Shown piece after piece: positions 27,341 to 35,956 of a stretch of DNA of 64,000 nt (position 1 is the stretch's first letter; every line of letters starts with the position of its first letter). This stretch comes from Ostreiculturibacter nitratireducens. GTDB lineage: Bacteria; Pseudomonadota; Alphaproteobacteria; Rhodobacterales; Rhodobacteraceae. The translations under genes and the position numbers were made by a program. The stretch lies in contig NZ_JAVQHL010000001.1 of assembly GCF_032670585.1 (NCBI RefSeq), positions 744,001 through 808,000 on the forward strand, given 5' to 3'. The notes below the pieces were generated by a model that saw only the letters and a program-made list of their open reading frames with translations, made no database searches and had not been told where the DNA came from.

Positions 27341-27410
27341 TGGATGGCCGGATTTGGCCTTTTTCCCTAACGTGCGAAGGCTTACATGAGGGCGGACAAC
27401 GGGAGATCTC

Positions 27411-28634
27411 ATGCTGTTCTGGATTTTCGCCGCTCTGCTTTCCGCCGCGATCGCGGCAATCCTCGTGCTCGCCGCGCTGCGGGGCGGGCGCGACATGGAA
27501 CCTGCGGCTGCCTATGACCTGCGAATCTACCGCGACCAGCTCAAGGAAGTGGACCGCGACCTCGCCCGAGGCGTGATCCGCGCGGAGGATGCCGAGCGAG
27601 CGAAGACCGAGATATCCCGCCGAATTCTCGAGGCGGACAAGGCGCTTGCCGCTGGCGAAGCCGCCGCGGCCGGACCTCGCGCGCTGACGATCGGCCTCTC
27701 GGCCGTCATGGCGGCGGTCGTCGTGGCGGGCGGCCTTGCGCTCTACTTCCGGATCGGCGCGCCGGGTTATCCGGACCTGCCGATCGAACGCCGGAAAGAG
27801 ATGGCGGAAGCCGCGCGGTCCGCGCGTGTCGGCCAGGCAGAGGCGCAGGTGGAAGCCGCGGCGCTCCGGGGGCCCCTGCCCGAGGTTGACCCGCAATTTG
27901 CCGATCTCATGGAAAAACTCCGCGCGGCCGTGGCAACGCGGCCCGACGATCTGCAAGGCCTTGGACTCCTTGCGCGCAACGAGGCGGCGGTCGGGAATTT
28001 CGACGCCGCGATCGCTGCCCAGGAACGGATCATCGAGGTCAAGGGCGACGCCGCGACAGCGGAGGACAGCGCGACCCTTGCGGATCTCATGGTTCTCGCC
28101 GCAGGCGGCTATGTCTCGCCCGAGGCCGAGGCGGCCGCAGAGGCGGCGCTGGCGCTTGACGCCAGGAACGGGACCGCGCGCTACTACCTCGGTCTCATGC
28201 ATGCCCAGACCGGGCGGCCAGACCTCGCCTTCGGGTTCTGGCGCGGGCTCCTCGAGGACGGACCGGCGGACGCGCCCTGGATCGCCCCGATCTCCGAACA
28301 AATCAGCGAACTCGCCGCGCTGGCCGGTGTGGACTACACGCCGCCCGGCGCTGGCCGCGGGCCGTCGGCGGCGGATGTCGCGGCGGCGGACGACATGAGC
28401 GAGGAAGACCGCCAGGCGATGATCCGGACGATGGTCGAGGGTCTGAACGACCGGCTCGCGACCGAAGGCGGAACCGCCGAGGAATGGGCGCGGCTGATCG
28501 GCGCTCTTGGCGTCCTCGGCGAGACCGAGCGCGCCAAGGCGATCTGGACGGAGGCTCAGGGCGTGTTCGCCGGGCGGGAAACCGACCTCGCCACCCTGCG
28601 CGCGGCCGCGGAACGGGCGGGAGTCGCCGAGTGA
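27411..28634 (+). CDS. ccmI: c-type cytochrome biogenesis protein CcmI
   Basis: This 407-residue membrane protein has two N-terminal helices (residues 2-22 and about 86-107) around a cytoplasmic leucine-zipper-like loop containing YDLRIYRDQLKEVDRDLARGVI, a CcmI hallmark. A periplasmic C-terminal region of TPR-type helices follows. CcmI presents apocytochrome c to the CcmF/H heme ligation machinery. GGGAG precedes the ATG. The stop codon overlaps the GTG start of ruvX (GTGA), so ccmI, ruvX and the DUF1289 gene form a tight operon. Confidence 0.92.
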   Translation: MLFWIFAALLSAAIAAILVLAALRGGRDMEPAAAYDLRIYRDQLKEVDRDLARGVIRAEDAERAKTEISRRILEADKALAAGEAAAAGPRALTIGLSAVMAAVVVAGGLALYFRIGAPGYPDLPIERRKEMAEAARSARVGQAEAQVEAAALRGPLPEVDPQFADLMEKLRAAVATRPDDLQGLGLLARNEAAVGNFDAAIAAQERIIEVKGDAATAEDSATLADLMVLAAGGYVSPEAEAAAEAALALDARNGTARYYLGLMHAQTGRPDLAFGFWRGLLEDGPADAPWIAPISEQISELAALAGVDYTPPGAGRGPSAADVAAADDMSEEDRQAMIRTMVEGLNDRLATEGGTAEEWARLIGALGVLGETERAKAIWTEAQGVFAGRETDLATLRAAAERAGVAE

Positions 28635-29107
28635 TCCACGAAACACCCGAGGAATTCGCCGCAGCGCTGCCGCCCGGCCGGGCGATCGCCGGTCTCGACC
28701 TTGGCGAAAAGACGATCGGCGTCGCGGTCTCCGACCGGATGCTGTCGGTCGCGACGCCGCTGGAAACCATCCGGCGCAAGAAATTCACGCTGGACGCCGA
28801 ACGGCTGCTGGAGATCGCGAGGGCGCGCGAGATCGGGGGGATCGTCCTCGGCCTGCCGCGCAACATGGACGGAACGGAAGGCCCGCGCTGCCAGTCTACC
28901 CGGGCCTTCGCGCGGAATCTCTCCCGCCTCACGGACATCCCGATCGGCTTCTGGGACGAACGTCTTTCCACCGTCGCCGCCGAAAGGGCGCTTCTGGAGG
29001 CGGATACGTCGCGAAAGCGTCGCTCCGAGGTGATCGACCACGTCGCGGCGGGCTATATCCTCCAGGGCATGCTCGACCGGATCGGGCATTTGAGGCGCGG
29101 GCGATGA
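28631..29107 (+). CDS. ruvX: Putative pre-16S rRNA nuclease / Holliday junction resolvase-like RuvX
   Basis: This 158-residue YqgF-family protein starts at a GTG at 28631 that overlaps the ccmI stop. The RNase H-like fold is shown by IAGLDLGEKTIGVAVSD (first catalytic Asp), GIVLGLPRNMDGTEGPR, and the C-terminal WDERLSTVAAERALLE with VIDHVAAGYILQGMLD carrying the last acidic residues. Family members process the 5' end of 16S rRNA in E. coli. It overlaps the next gene by 4 nt. Confidence 0.93.
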   Translation: MIHETPEEFAAALPPGRAIAGLDLGEKTIGVAVSDRMLSVATPLETIRRKKFTLDAERLLEIARAREIGGIVLGLPRNMDGTEGPRCQSTRAFARNLSRLTDIPIGFWDERLSTVAAERALLEADTSRKRRSEVIDHVAAGYILQGMLDRIGHLRRGR

Positions 29108-29349
29108 CAGACGATATCTGGAAGCGTGACGAGATCGAGAGTCCTTGCGTAAAGATCTGCTCCATCCACCCGGTGGAGCGGATCTGCATCGGCTGTTACC
29201 GCACGGTCGAGGAGATCACCGCTTGGAGCAGGATGGCTCCGGAGTCACGCCGCCGCATCATGTCCGAGCTGAAGGCACGCGCGCCAGTTCTGCGCCAGCG
29301 CCGCGGCGGCCGGGCCGCCCGGGTCGGCGCGCCGGACGCGGCCGAGTAA
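29104..29349 (+). CDS. DUF1289 domain protein
   Basis: This 81-residue cysteine-containing protein has the DUF1289 pattern: SPCVKICSIHP (Cys-x3-Cys) followed by ICIGCYRTVEEITAWSRM, so four cysteines could bind a metal or iron-sulfur centre. The C-terminal tail is basic and low complexity. Function is unknown. It overlaps ruvX by 4 nt as the last gene of the ccmI operon. Confidence 0.85.
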   Translation: MTDDIWKRDEIESPCVKICSIHPVERICIGCYRTVEEITAWSRMAPESRRRIMSELKARAPVLRQRRGGRAARVGAPDAAE

Positions 29350-29400
29350 TCCTGCCATCGCCGCGGAGCGGCTGCGCGTTTCTCTCGACGCGCCGGCGCT

Positions 29401-30219
29401 TCAGTAGCCCGCGGCCTTCCGCAGCATGTTGATCGCGACCACCGCGAGGAAAACGGCAAAGACACGCTTCAGCGGCTTCGGGTCCATCGCATGTGCCAGC
29501 CGCACGCCCCAAGGCGTCGTGATGAGCGTCATGGCGATGATGACCGCGAAGGCCGGCAGGTTCACCGCGCCGAGCGTGTAGGGCGGCGGCGACGCGATAT
29601 CGACGAAGAGGAAGCCCATGACCGAGGGGACGGCGATGACGACGCCGAAACCCGCCGCCGTCGCGACCGCGCGGTGGATCGGCGTGTTGAAGAGGCTCAT
29701 GAGCGGCACGCCAAAGCTGCCGCCGCCGATCCCCATCAGGACCGAGAGGAACCCGACGGCCGGCGACAAGGCGGCGCGAACCGCGCCCGTGGGCATGGTC
29801 TGGCCGAGCCGCCAGTCGGACCGTCCGAGACCGAGGTAACACGCGACGACGAGGGCGAGCGTGCCGAAGATCGCCTGAAGCGCCGGCGTCCGCAGCTGGG
29901 CAACGACGAGAACGCCAAGGATGGCGCCCACCGCGATTCCGGGCGCCCAGCCCTTCAGGATGTTCCAGTCCACCGCACCCTTGCGGTTATGGGCAAGGAC
30001 CGACCGGACCGAGGTGACGATGATCGTGGCGAGCGAGGTCGCGAGGCAGACCTGCATCAGCTCGCCCCCGGCGTAACCGAGATAGGAGAAGGCGTAGTAG
30101 AAGGCCGGTACGAGGATGATCCCGCCCCCCACGCCGAGAAGCCCGGCGACCACGCCCGCGAAGGCACCGATCGCAAGAAGCATGGCCAGCATCGGCAGTA
30201 AGGTGGCAAGATCCGGCAT
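29401..30219 (-). CDS. Sulfite exporter TauE/SafE-family permease
   Basis: This 272-residue protein has about eight membrane helices in two inverted repeats. The motif GVVAGLLGVGGGIILVPAFYY near residue 20 and GFLSVLMGIGGGSFGVPLM near the middle are the paired glycine-rich TauE/SafE signatures. The family moves organosulfur acids or sulfite out of cells; substrate here is unknown. GGGGGGAA lies upstream of the ATG. It is convergent with the DUF1289 gene. Confidence 0.88.
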   Translation of the reverse strand: MPDLATLLPMLAMLLAIGAFAGVVAGLLGVGGGIILVPAFYYAFSYLGYAGGELMQVCLATSLATIIVTSVRSVLAHNRKGAVDWNILKGWAPGIAVGAILGVLVVAQLRTPALQAIFGTLALVVACYLGLGRSDWRLGQTMPTGAVRAALSPAVGFLSVLMGIGGGSFGVPLMSLFNTPIHRAVATAAGFGVVIAVPSVMGFLFVDIASPPPYTLGAVNLPAFAVIIAMTLITTPWGVRLAHAMDPKPLKRVFAVFLAVVAINMLRKAAGY

Positions 30220-30288
30220 CGCATTTCCCCCCGTTCCCGGATCAGATACCCGGTTCCCGTGGGAGGGGCCAGACGGAAAGGATGAGGC

Positions 30289-31311
30289 TCAGGCCGCCTG
30301 ACGGGCCACATGCGACAGGGCGGCGTCGAGCACGCCGAGCCCCGCCCCGTCGCGCGTACCCTGCTCCGACAGGGTCCTGCGCCAGGCCCGCGCGCCGGGG
30401 CGCCCGTGGAAGAGGCCCAGCATGTGCCGCGTGATCTGGTGGAGCCGCCCTCCTTCCGCCAGGTGGCGGGCGATGTAGGGGCGCATCGCCTCCACGACCT
30501 CGAACGGGTCGCGCGAAAGCCCGCCGCCGAATATCATCTCGTCGGCGCGGCCAAGGATCTCCCACGGCTCATGGTAGGCGGCACGGCCGACCATGACGCC
30601 GTCGAGCCCCTGATCGAGAAGATCGCGGGCCTGCTCCAGCGACCCGATCCCCCCGTTTATCGAGACGTGAAGTTCGGGATAGGTGCGCTTCATCTCTAGG
30701 ACGAGGGCATAGTTCAGGGGCGGGATTTCCCTGTTTTCCTTGGGCGAAAGCCCCTGAAGCCAGGCTTTACGGGCATGGATGGTGAAGCGCGAGACCCCTG
30801 CCCGGCTCACGGTTTCCAGAAACGCCGGCAGAACCTCCTCCGGAACCTGCTCATCCACCCCGATCCGGCACTTGACCGTCACCTCGACGCGCGCCGCGCC
30901 GATCATTGCCGCGACACAGTCCGCGACGAGGCCCGGGCGCTCCATCAGGACAGCCCCAAAACAGCCGGACTGCACCCGGTCGGAAGGGCAGCCCACGTTC
31001 AGGTTGATCTCGTCATAACCCCAGTCGGAAGCGATACGCACGGCCTCGGCAAGCTCCGCAGGGTCGGACCCGCCGAGCTGCAGCGCAACGGGATGCTCAG
31101 CGGCGTCGTAGTCGAGCAACCGCGCGCGGTCCCCATGGATGATGGCCGGGGCCGTGACCATCTCGGTGTACAGAAGCGCATGGGAGGACATCTGGCGGTG
31201 AAGGAACCGGCAATGACGATCCGTCCAGTCCATCATCGGGGCGACGGACAGACGCGCGGCGCGGCGGACCTCGGAAAACCCCGTTTCCCCTTGGTTCTTC
31301 GTTTCCGCCAT
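30289..31311 (-). CDS. dusA: tRNA-dihydrouridine(20/20a) synthase DusA, atypical active-site loop
   Basis: This 340-residue FMN enzyme reduces uridine 20/20a in the D-loop of tRNA. Motifs of the DusA subfamily are clear: LSVAPMMDWTDRHCRFLHR, LNVGCPSDRVQSG, TVKCRIGVDEQ, FTIHARKAWLQGLSPKENR and INGGIGSLEQA. In E. coli DusA the catalytic cysteine is in the loop NGMFGACLM. Here the loop reads SGCFGAVLM, so Val121 occupies that position and a cysteine stands four residues earlier (Cys117). The fold is otherwise complete. Whether Cys117 serves as acid catalyst is an inference. Confidence 0.9.
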   Translation of the reverse strand: MAETKNQGETGFSEVRRAARLSVAPMMDWTDRHCRFLHRQMSSHALLYTEMVTAPAIIHGDRARLLDYDAAEHPVALQLGGSDPAELAEAVRIASDWGYDEINLNVGCPSDRVQSGCFGAVLMERPGLVADCVAAMIGAARVEVTVKCRIGVDEQVPEEVLPAFLETVSRAGVSRFTIHARKAWLQGLSPKENREIPPLNYALVLEMKRTYPELHVSINGGIGSLEQARDLLDQGLDGVMVGRAAYHEPWEILGRADEMIFGGGLSRDPFEVVEAMRPYIARHLAEGGRLHQITRHMLGLFHGRPGARAWRRTLSEQGTRDGAGLGVLDAALSHVARQAA

Positions 31312-31475
31312 CTTTCACGTCTTCCCGGATAAGGCCTGTTTCCCGTCGGCTCCGCGGCGAGTTTTACGGAATGTAGTGCCGCGGCGGCCCTCTATCATCT
31401 TTTCGTGCGAGATTACCACCTTCCGCGCAGCGGCTCCGCGGCGGGCCTTTCCGCCAATCTGACGACACCCCGCGG

Positions 31476-33545
31476 TCAGGCTTCGTCTGGCAGGGGCCAG
31501 TTCTTTGCCACCATCGTCAGCACGTCGTACTGCGCCACCACCTTGTCATCCTGGTTCGTCACCCGGCAATCCCATCGGACCTCGCCATAGATGGCATTCT
31601 CGCGGGGATTAATCTCCTTGCAGGTCAGCCGGGCCCGCAGGCTGTCGCCGAAATAGACCGGGGTCAGGAACCGCAGGTTGTCGACGCCGTAGTTGGCCAG
31701 CACCGGCCCCGGGTTGGGCTCGACGAAAAGGCCGGCCGCGAAGGACACGATGAGATAGCCATGAGCCACCCGCTCCTCGAAGAACGGGTTCGCCCTGGCC
31801 GCGTCGCTGTCCATATGGGCGTAGAAGGTGTCGCCGGTGAAATGGGCGAAGCGCTCCACGTCCTCGCGCGTGACCTCCCGCGCCACTGTCATGATCTGGT
31901 CGCCGATGCGCAGTTCTGCCAGTGACTTCCGGAAGGGATGAATGTCGCTGCGCGTGTCGGCCCCCTCGGACCACCGGCCGGTCACGGCGGATAGCAGGCG
32001 CGGCGCACCCTGCACCGCCGTGCGCTGCATGAAGTGCTTCACGCCCCGCATACCGCCCAACTCCTCCCCGCCGCCCGCGCGGCCGGGGCCGCCGTGGACA
32101 AGCGCCGCCAGTGGCGAGCCGTGGCCCGTGGAGGACCTGGCCGAAGCCCGGTTGCCGATCAGCACACGCCCGTGGAACGGTGCCATGCCAAGCACAACCT
32201 CCTCCGCGATCCGGGGATCGTTCGTGAAGAGCGACGAGACGAGGGAACCCCTTCCCTTCCGCGCCAGCGCAACCGCTTCCTCCGCATCGGCGTAGGCCAT
32301 GACCGTCGCGACCGGGCCGAACGCTTCGACCTCGTGCGGGGCGCGCGCGGCCATCGGGTCCGCGCATCGCAGTAGCACCGGGGCCAGGAACGCGCCCTTC
32401 TCCGGGTCTCCCGACACAAGCCTGAGTTCGTCCGCCTGCCCCCAGACCACCTCGGCCTCGCGCGCGATCTCGCCGATCCTTTCGCGGACCCCGTCACGGT
32501 CCGAGAGTGACACCAGCGCCCCCATCCGCACGGCCTCGTCCTCGGGCAGGCCGATCGTCGTCTGGGCCAGCCGCGCCGAAATCGCCTCGATCACCGCCTC
32601 CTCGAAAGCCCTCGGCACGATGATACGGCGGATCGCGGTGCATTTCTGACCGGCCTTTACCGTCATCTCGCGCACGGCTTCCTTCACGAAAAGATCGAAC
32701 TCCTCGCTGCCGGGCGCTGCATCGCCGCCGAGGATCGAGGCGTTGAGACTGTCCGCCTCCATCGTGAAGCGCGTTGAATTCTCCACGACCGCAGGGTGCG
32801 ACTTCAGCATGCGGCCGGTGGAGGCGGAGCCGGTGAAGGTGACCGCGTCCTGCCCGGTCACATGGTCGAGCATGTCGCCGGCCGACCCGCAGACGAACTG
32901 CAGGGCGCCCTCCGGCAGGATCCGCATCTCCAGCATCCGCCGCGCCACGAGTTCGGCGAGGTAGGCGGTCTGCGAGGCGGGCTTCACGAGGCAGGGCATC
33001 CCCGCGATCAGCGCCGGGGCGATCTTTTCCAGCATCCCCCAGACGGGGAAGTTGAAGGCATTGATATGGATCGCGATCCCGGTCAGCGGCGTCAGGATAT
33101 GCTGGGCCGAGAACGTGTCGTCGCGCGACAGCGGCTCCACCGCGCCGTCCGGCACGACCCGCGCGTTCGGCAGTTCCCTCCGCGCCTTGGAGGCCAAGCT
33201 CAGCATCGTGCCGATGCCGCCCTCGATGTCGATCCAGCCGTCCTTCCGCGTCGCGCCGGTCGCGAAGCTCTCCTGGTAGAACTCCTCCTTCATCTCCATC
33301 AGCTTCAGGCCGATCGCCTTCAGCATCAGCGCGCGTTCGTGGATGGTGTGGCGGCGCAACGCGGCCCCGCCCACCTCGCGCCCCCAGTCGAGCGCGCCCG
33401 CGAAGTCGATGCCGTCGGAACCGATGTGCGCATGCGTCTCGCCCGTGGCGGCATTGGCCAAGGGCCTCCCCGCCCCGTCGCCCGTCCGCCAGGCGCCCTG
33501 GACATAGCTTACCAGCCTGCGCGCGCCGCGTCCCCGATCCAGCAT
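31476..33545 (-). CDS. paaZ: Oxepin-CoA hydrolase / 3-oxo-5,6-dehydrosuberyl-CoA semialdehyde dehydrogenase PaaZ
   Basis: This 689-residue bifunctional ring-opening enzyme acts in phenylacetate degradation. The N-terminal ALDH domain (about residues 1-520) has TMEADSLNASILG with the general-base Glu and VKAGQKCTAIRRI with catalytic Cys302. The C-terminal MaoC-like hydratase domain has HFTGDTFYAHMDSDAARANPF with the Asp/His pair. AAGGA precedes the start. It is the last gene of the paa operon. Lengths and both active sites are normal, so it should open the oxepin ring and oxidise the aldehyde. Confidence 0.95.
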   Translation of the reverse strand: MLDRGRGARRLVSYVQGAWRTGDGAGRPLANAATGETHAHIGSDGIDFAGALDWGREVGGAALRRHTIHERALMLKAIGLKLMEMKEEFYQESFATGATRKDGWIDIEGGIGTMLSLASKARRELPNARVVPDGAVEPLSRDDTFSAQHILTPLTGIAIHINAFNFPVWGMLEKIAPALIAGMPCLVKPASQTAYLAELVARRMLEMRILPEGALQFVCGSAGDMLDHVTGQDAVTFTGSASTGRMLKSHPAVVENSTRFTMEADSLNASILGGDAAPGSEEFDLFVKEAVREMTVKAGQKCTAIRRIIVPRAFEEAVIEAISARLAQTTIGLPEDEAVRMGALVSLSDRDGVRERIGEIAREAEVVWGQADELRLVSGDPEKGAFLAPVLLRCADPMAARAPHEVEAFGPVATVMAYADAEEAVALARKGRGSLVSSLFTNDPRIAEEVVLGMAPFHGRVLIGNRASARSSTGHGSPLAALVHGGPGRAGGGEELGGMRGVKHFMQRTAVQGAPRLLSAVTGRWSEGADTRSDIHPFRKSLAELRIGDQIMTVAREVTREDVERFAHFTGDTFYAHMDSDAARANPFFEERVAHGYLIVSFAAGLFVEPNPGPVLANYGVDNLRFLTPVYFGDSLRARLTCKEINPRENAIYGEVRWDCRVTNQDDKVVAQYDVLTMVAKNWPLPDEA

Positions 33546-33569
33546 GGCTCGTCCTTCCCCCTACCCGTG

Positions 33570-34337
33570 TCAGCCCAGATTCAGCGCTCCCAGGCGGGCC
33601 TCCGCCTCGGCGCGCCATGCCCGGCGCATCGTTTCGTTGTCCGTGTGGCGCAGGCCCATTTCCCGAAGCCGTTCGAACCGGGCGGACCGGGCCGGGCCGA
33701 AGGTTAAGGCCACGCGCGGCATCCAGTAGGCGATGGAGGCGCGCGCCTCCGCGCGCCCATCCTCCCTGGCGGCGATCCGTTCGAGCCCTTCGAGGCCCAG
33801 TTCCATGTGCCGCCTTTCGCGCGGCAGGATATCACCGAGGACATCGGCGAAAGGCTGGTAGGAACAATGCGATAGCTCTTCCAGCGCGAAGAGCGTGGCG
33901 AGCCCCATGAGCACGTTCATCACCACCGCATCGGTCCAGCCAGTCAGCGGGTAATGAAACACCGAGAGCCGCATGTCCCCGCCCTGCCGCTTGGGATCGA
34001 CGCTAGTATCCCGCGACACGCGCGCGGCCCAGTCATGCGCCTTGTTGTACAGCGCCTTGTCGGTGCCGAAATCCTCCATGAGGTCCAGCACTCGTTCGGC
34101 ATGGTCCGCCTTCTCCAGCGTGATCCGGCTGGCCGCGATCCGCTCCCGGATGCCGGGCGCCAAGTTGATCGCATCCGCGAACCCGGCGGAACCGGCAAGT
34201 TCGCTGTCCACGAAAGACGACATGAGCCGAAGGAGTTCACCCCGATAGCGCGGCGGGACGTTTTCGGGAGAGGTCAGCTTGCCGCCCCTCGCCAGATAGT
34301 CGCCGATCGGCATGCTCCCTGTCGCGTCACTCGTCAT
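33570..34337 (-). CDS. PaaA/PaaC-like ferritin-fold protein (extra paralogue)
   Basis: This 255-residue helical protein is of the phenylacetic acid catabolic (PaaA/PaaC) superfamily, encoded between paaE and paaZ and overlapping paaE by 11 nt. The second metal motif seems kept (LEELSHCSYQPF, E-x2-H). In the first, EKADH aligns with DEAGH of PaaA, so Lys would replace a ligand Glu, and a complete diiron site is doubtful. It is distinct from the real paaA and paaC, which are both present at 37105-38103 and 35953-36798. Similar proteins occur in paa loci of other bacteria; the role is unknown. Confidence 0.7.
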   Translation of the reverse strand: MTSDATGSMPIGDYLARGGKLTSPENVPPRYRGELLRLMSSFVDSELAGSAGFADAINLAPGIRERIAASRITLEKADHAERVLDLMEDFGTDKALYNKAHDWAARVSRDTSVDPKRQGGDMRLSVFHYPLTGWTDAVVMNVLMGLATLFALEELSHCSYQPFADVLGDILPRERRHMELGLEGLERIAAREDGRAEARASIAYWMPRVALTFGPARSARFERLREMGLRHTDNETMRRAWRAEAEARLGALNLG

Positions 34338-35403
34338 AGCTCAGCACCACCTTGTCCGAGAGCGGAATGCACTGGCACGACAGCACATAGCCCGCGCGCA
34401 CCTCGTAATCCTCGAGCGCGTGGTTGATCTCCATCTCCACCTCGCCCTCAAGCACCCTGGCGCGGCAGGTCGAACAGACGCCCGACTTGCAGGAATAGGG
34501 CGCGTCGATGTCGTTCCCGATCGCCGCGTCCAGTATGGCCGTTCCGTCCTTGGGCATCCGGAATGTGCGGGTCGCGCCGTCGAGCGTCACCGAAACCTCG
34601 CAGGAATTCCCGGCGGCGGCGGACTTTTCCGAAACGGCCCGCTTCTTTGCCCGGCCCGGCTGGGACGAGGCGAAGAGCTCGAACTTGATCTGGCGGTCCG
34701 TCAGCCCGTGACTGCGCAGGCTTTCGGCGATGGTCAACATCATCGGTTCGGGACCGCAGATGAAGGCGGTGTCGACGCTTTCGGCATCGATCCAGAGACG
34801 GAACAGCGTCTCCAGCTTCCCGGCATCGATGCGCCCGGAGAAGAGGTCGATCTCTTGCCCTTCGGTTTCGAGGACGTGGATGACGGAAAAGCGCCCCAGA
34901 TGGAGGTTCTTGAGGTCCTCAAGCTCCTCGCGAAACATGATCGAGCCGACCTGCCTGTTGGCATAAACCAGCGTGAAGGACGACCGGGGTTCCCGCGACA
35001 GCACGGTCTTGATGATCGACAGCACCGGCGTGATCCCCGACCCGCCCGCGAAGCCCAGGTAGTGCCGGGCCTTGTCCGGCTCCAGCGCGGTGAAGAAGCG
35101 TCCCTGCGGCGGCATGGCATCCAGCACCTCGCCCACTTTCAGCTCTTCGTTGGCCCAGGTCGAAAAGGCGCCGCCGTCCACCCGCTTTATCCCGACTTTC
35201 AGGCAGCCCTCGTCAAGGCCCGTGCAGATGGAGTAGGACCGGCGCAGCTCGTCCCCGTCGAATTCCCTGCGGAAGGTCAGGTATTGCCCCTGCGTGAACG
35301 CAAACGCCGCCCTGTCCTCCTCCCGGGGCTTCAGAGTGACGACGACGGCGTCGCGCGTCTCCTTCCGGATATCGGTCACCTCAAGGGGATGGAAACGTGC
35401 CAT
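34327..35403 (-). CDS. paaE: Phenylacetyl-CoA epoxidase reductase subunit PaaE
   Basis: This 358-residue electron-transfer subunit passes electrons from NADPH to the diiron PaaA. The N-terminal ferredoxin-reductase domain binds FAD (RRSYSICTG) and NADPH (GFAGGSGITPVLSIIKT, ICGPEPMM). The C-terminal 2Fe-2S ferredoxin domain carries CKSGVCSTCRA and the last ligand in YVLSCQC. It follows paaD by 22 nt and overlaps the next, ferritin-like gene by 11 nt. Confidence 0.95.
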   Translation of the reverse strand: MARFHPLEVTDIRKETRDAVVVTLKPREEDRAAFAFTQGQYLTFRREFDGDELRRSYSICTGLDEGCLKVGIKRVDGGAFSTWANEELKVGEVLDAMPPQGRFFTALEPDKARHYLGFAGGSGITPVLSIIKTVLSREPRSSFTLVYANRQVGSIMFREELEDLKNLHLGRFSVIHVLETEGQEIDLFSGRIDAGKLETLFRLWIDAESVDTAFICGPEPMMLTIAESLRSHGLTDRQIKFELFASSQPGRAKKRAVSEKSAAAGNSCEVSVTLDGATRTFRMPKDGTAILDAAIGNDIDAPYSCKSGVCSTCRARVLEGEVEMEINHALEDYEVRAGYVLSCQCIPLSDKVVLSYDE

Positions 35404-35425
35404 CGGGGCCTGTTCTCCTAAAGGT

Positions 35426-35956
35426 TCAGATGCATTTGAAGTAGTCGAAGGGCTCCAGGCAGTCCCTGCAGCGATAGGATGCCTTGCAGGGGGTGGAGCC
35501 GAACTGGCTAACCTTTTCGGTATTCGTGGAGCCGCAGCGCGGGCATTCGATCACCAGGTTCGACCCGCCCGCAAGCCGGGCGGCCCGCGCGGCGGTGCGG
35601 CCATCGGATGCGGTGCCATCGACGGGCGGCACGATCCCATAGGCCCGCAATTTCTTGCGCGCCTCGGGCTCGATCCAGTCGGTGGTCCAGGGCGGCGAAA
35701 GGCGGCGGTCGATCCGCAGCTTCTCCACGCCCTTGCCGCGCAGATGCGCCTCGATCTCCATCTCGATCACCGCGGTGGCGGGGCAGCAGGAATAGGTCGG
35801 CGTCACGGCGATCACCAGCGTATCGCCGTCATAGGAGACTTCCCGCACGATGCCGAGTTCGGTGATGGAAATCACCGGGATCTCCGGATCCGGCACCTGC
35901 CCCAGCCAGTCGCGGACGGTTTCGACGGATGGCAGCGTGGTCGGCATGGCGCTCAC
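35426..35956 (-). CDS. paaD: Phenylacetate degradation protein PaaD (SUF-type maturation factor)
   Basis: This 176-residue protein is taken from the GTG at 35956, which overlaps the paaC stop (GTGA); an internal ATG at 35947 is also possible. An N-terminal DUF59/MIP18-like domain (LGQVPDPEIPVISITELGIVREV) and a C-terminal zinc-ribbon-like region with CPRCGS and YRCRDCLEPFDYFKC are typical of PaaD. It is thought to help mature the iron-sulfur or diiron centres of the epoxidase. Confidence 0.93.
   Translation of the reverse strand: MSAMPTTLPSVETVRDWLGQVPDPEIPVISITELGIVREVSYDGDTLVIAVTPTYSCCPATAVIEMEIEAHLRGKGVEKLRIDRRLSPPWTTDWIEPEARKKLRAYGIVPPVDGTASDGRTAARAARLAGGSNLVIECPRCGSTNTEKVSQFGSTPCKASYRCRDCLEPFDYFKCI

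Noticed and set aside
31347..31443. 13-base direct repeat CGGCTCCGCGGCG (31347-31359 and 31431-31443)
   Set aside because: It is simple GC-rich sequence in the dusA-paaZ gap, with no third copy or flanking signs of a mobile element.
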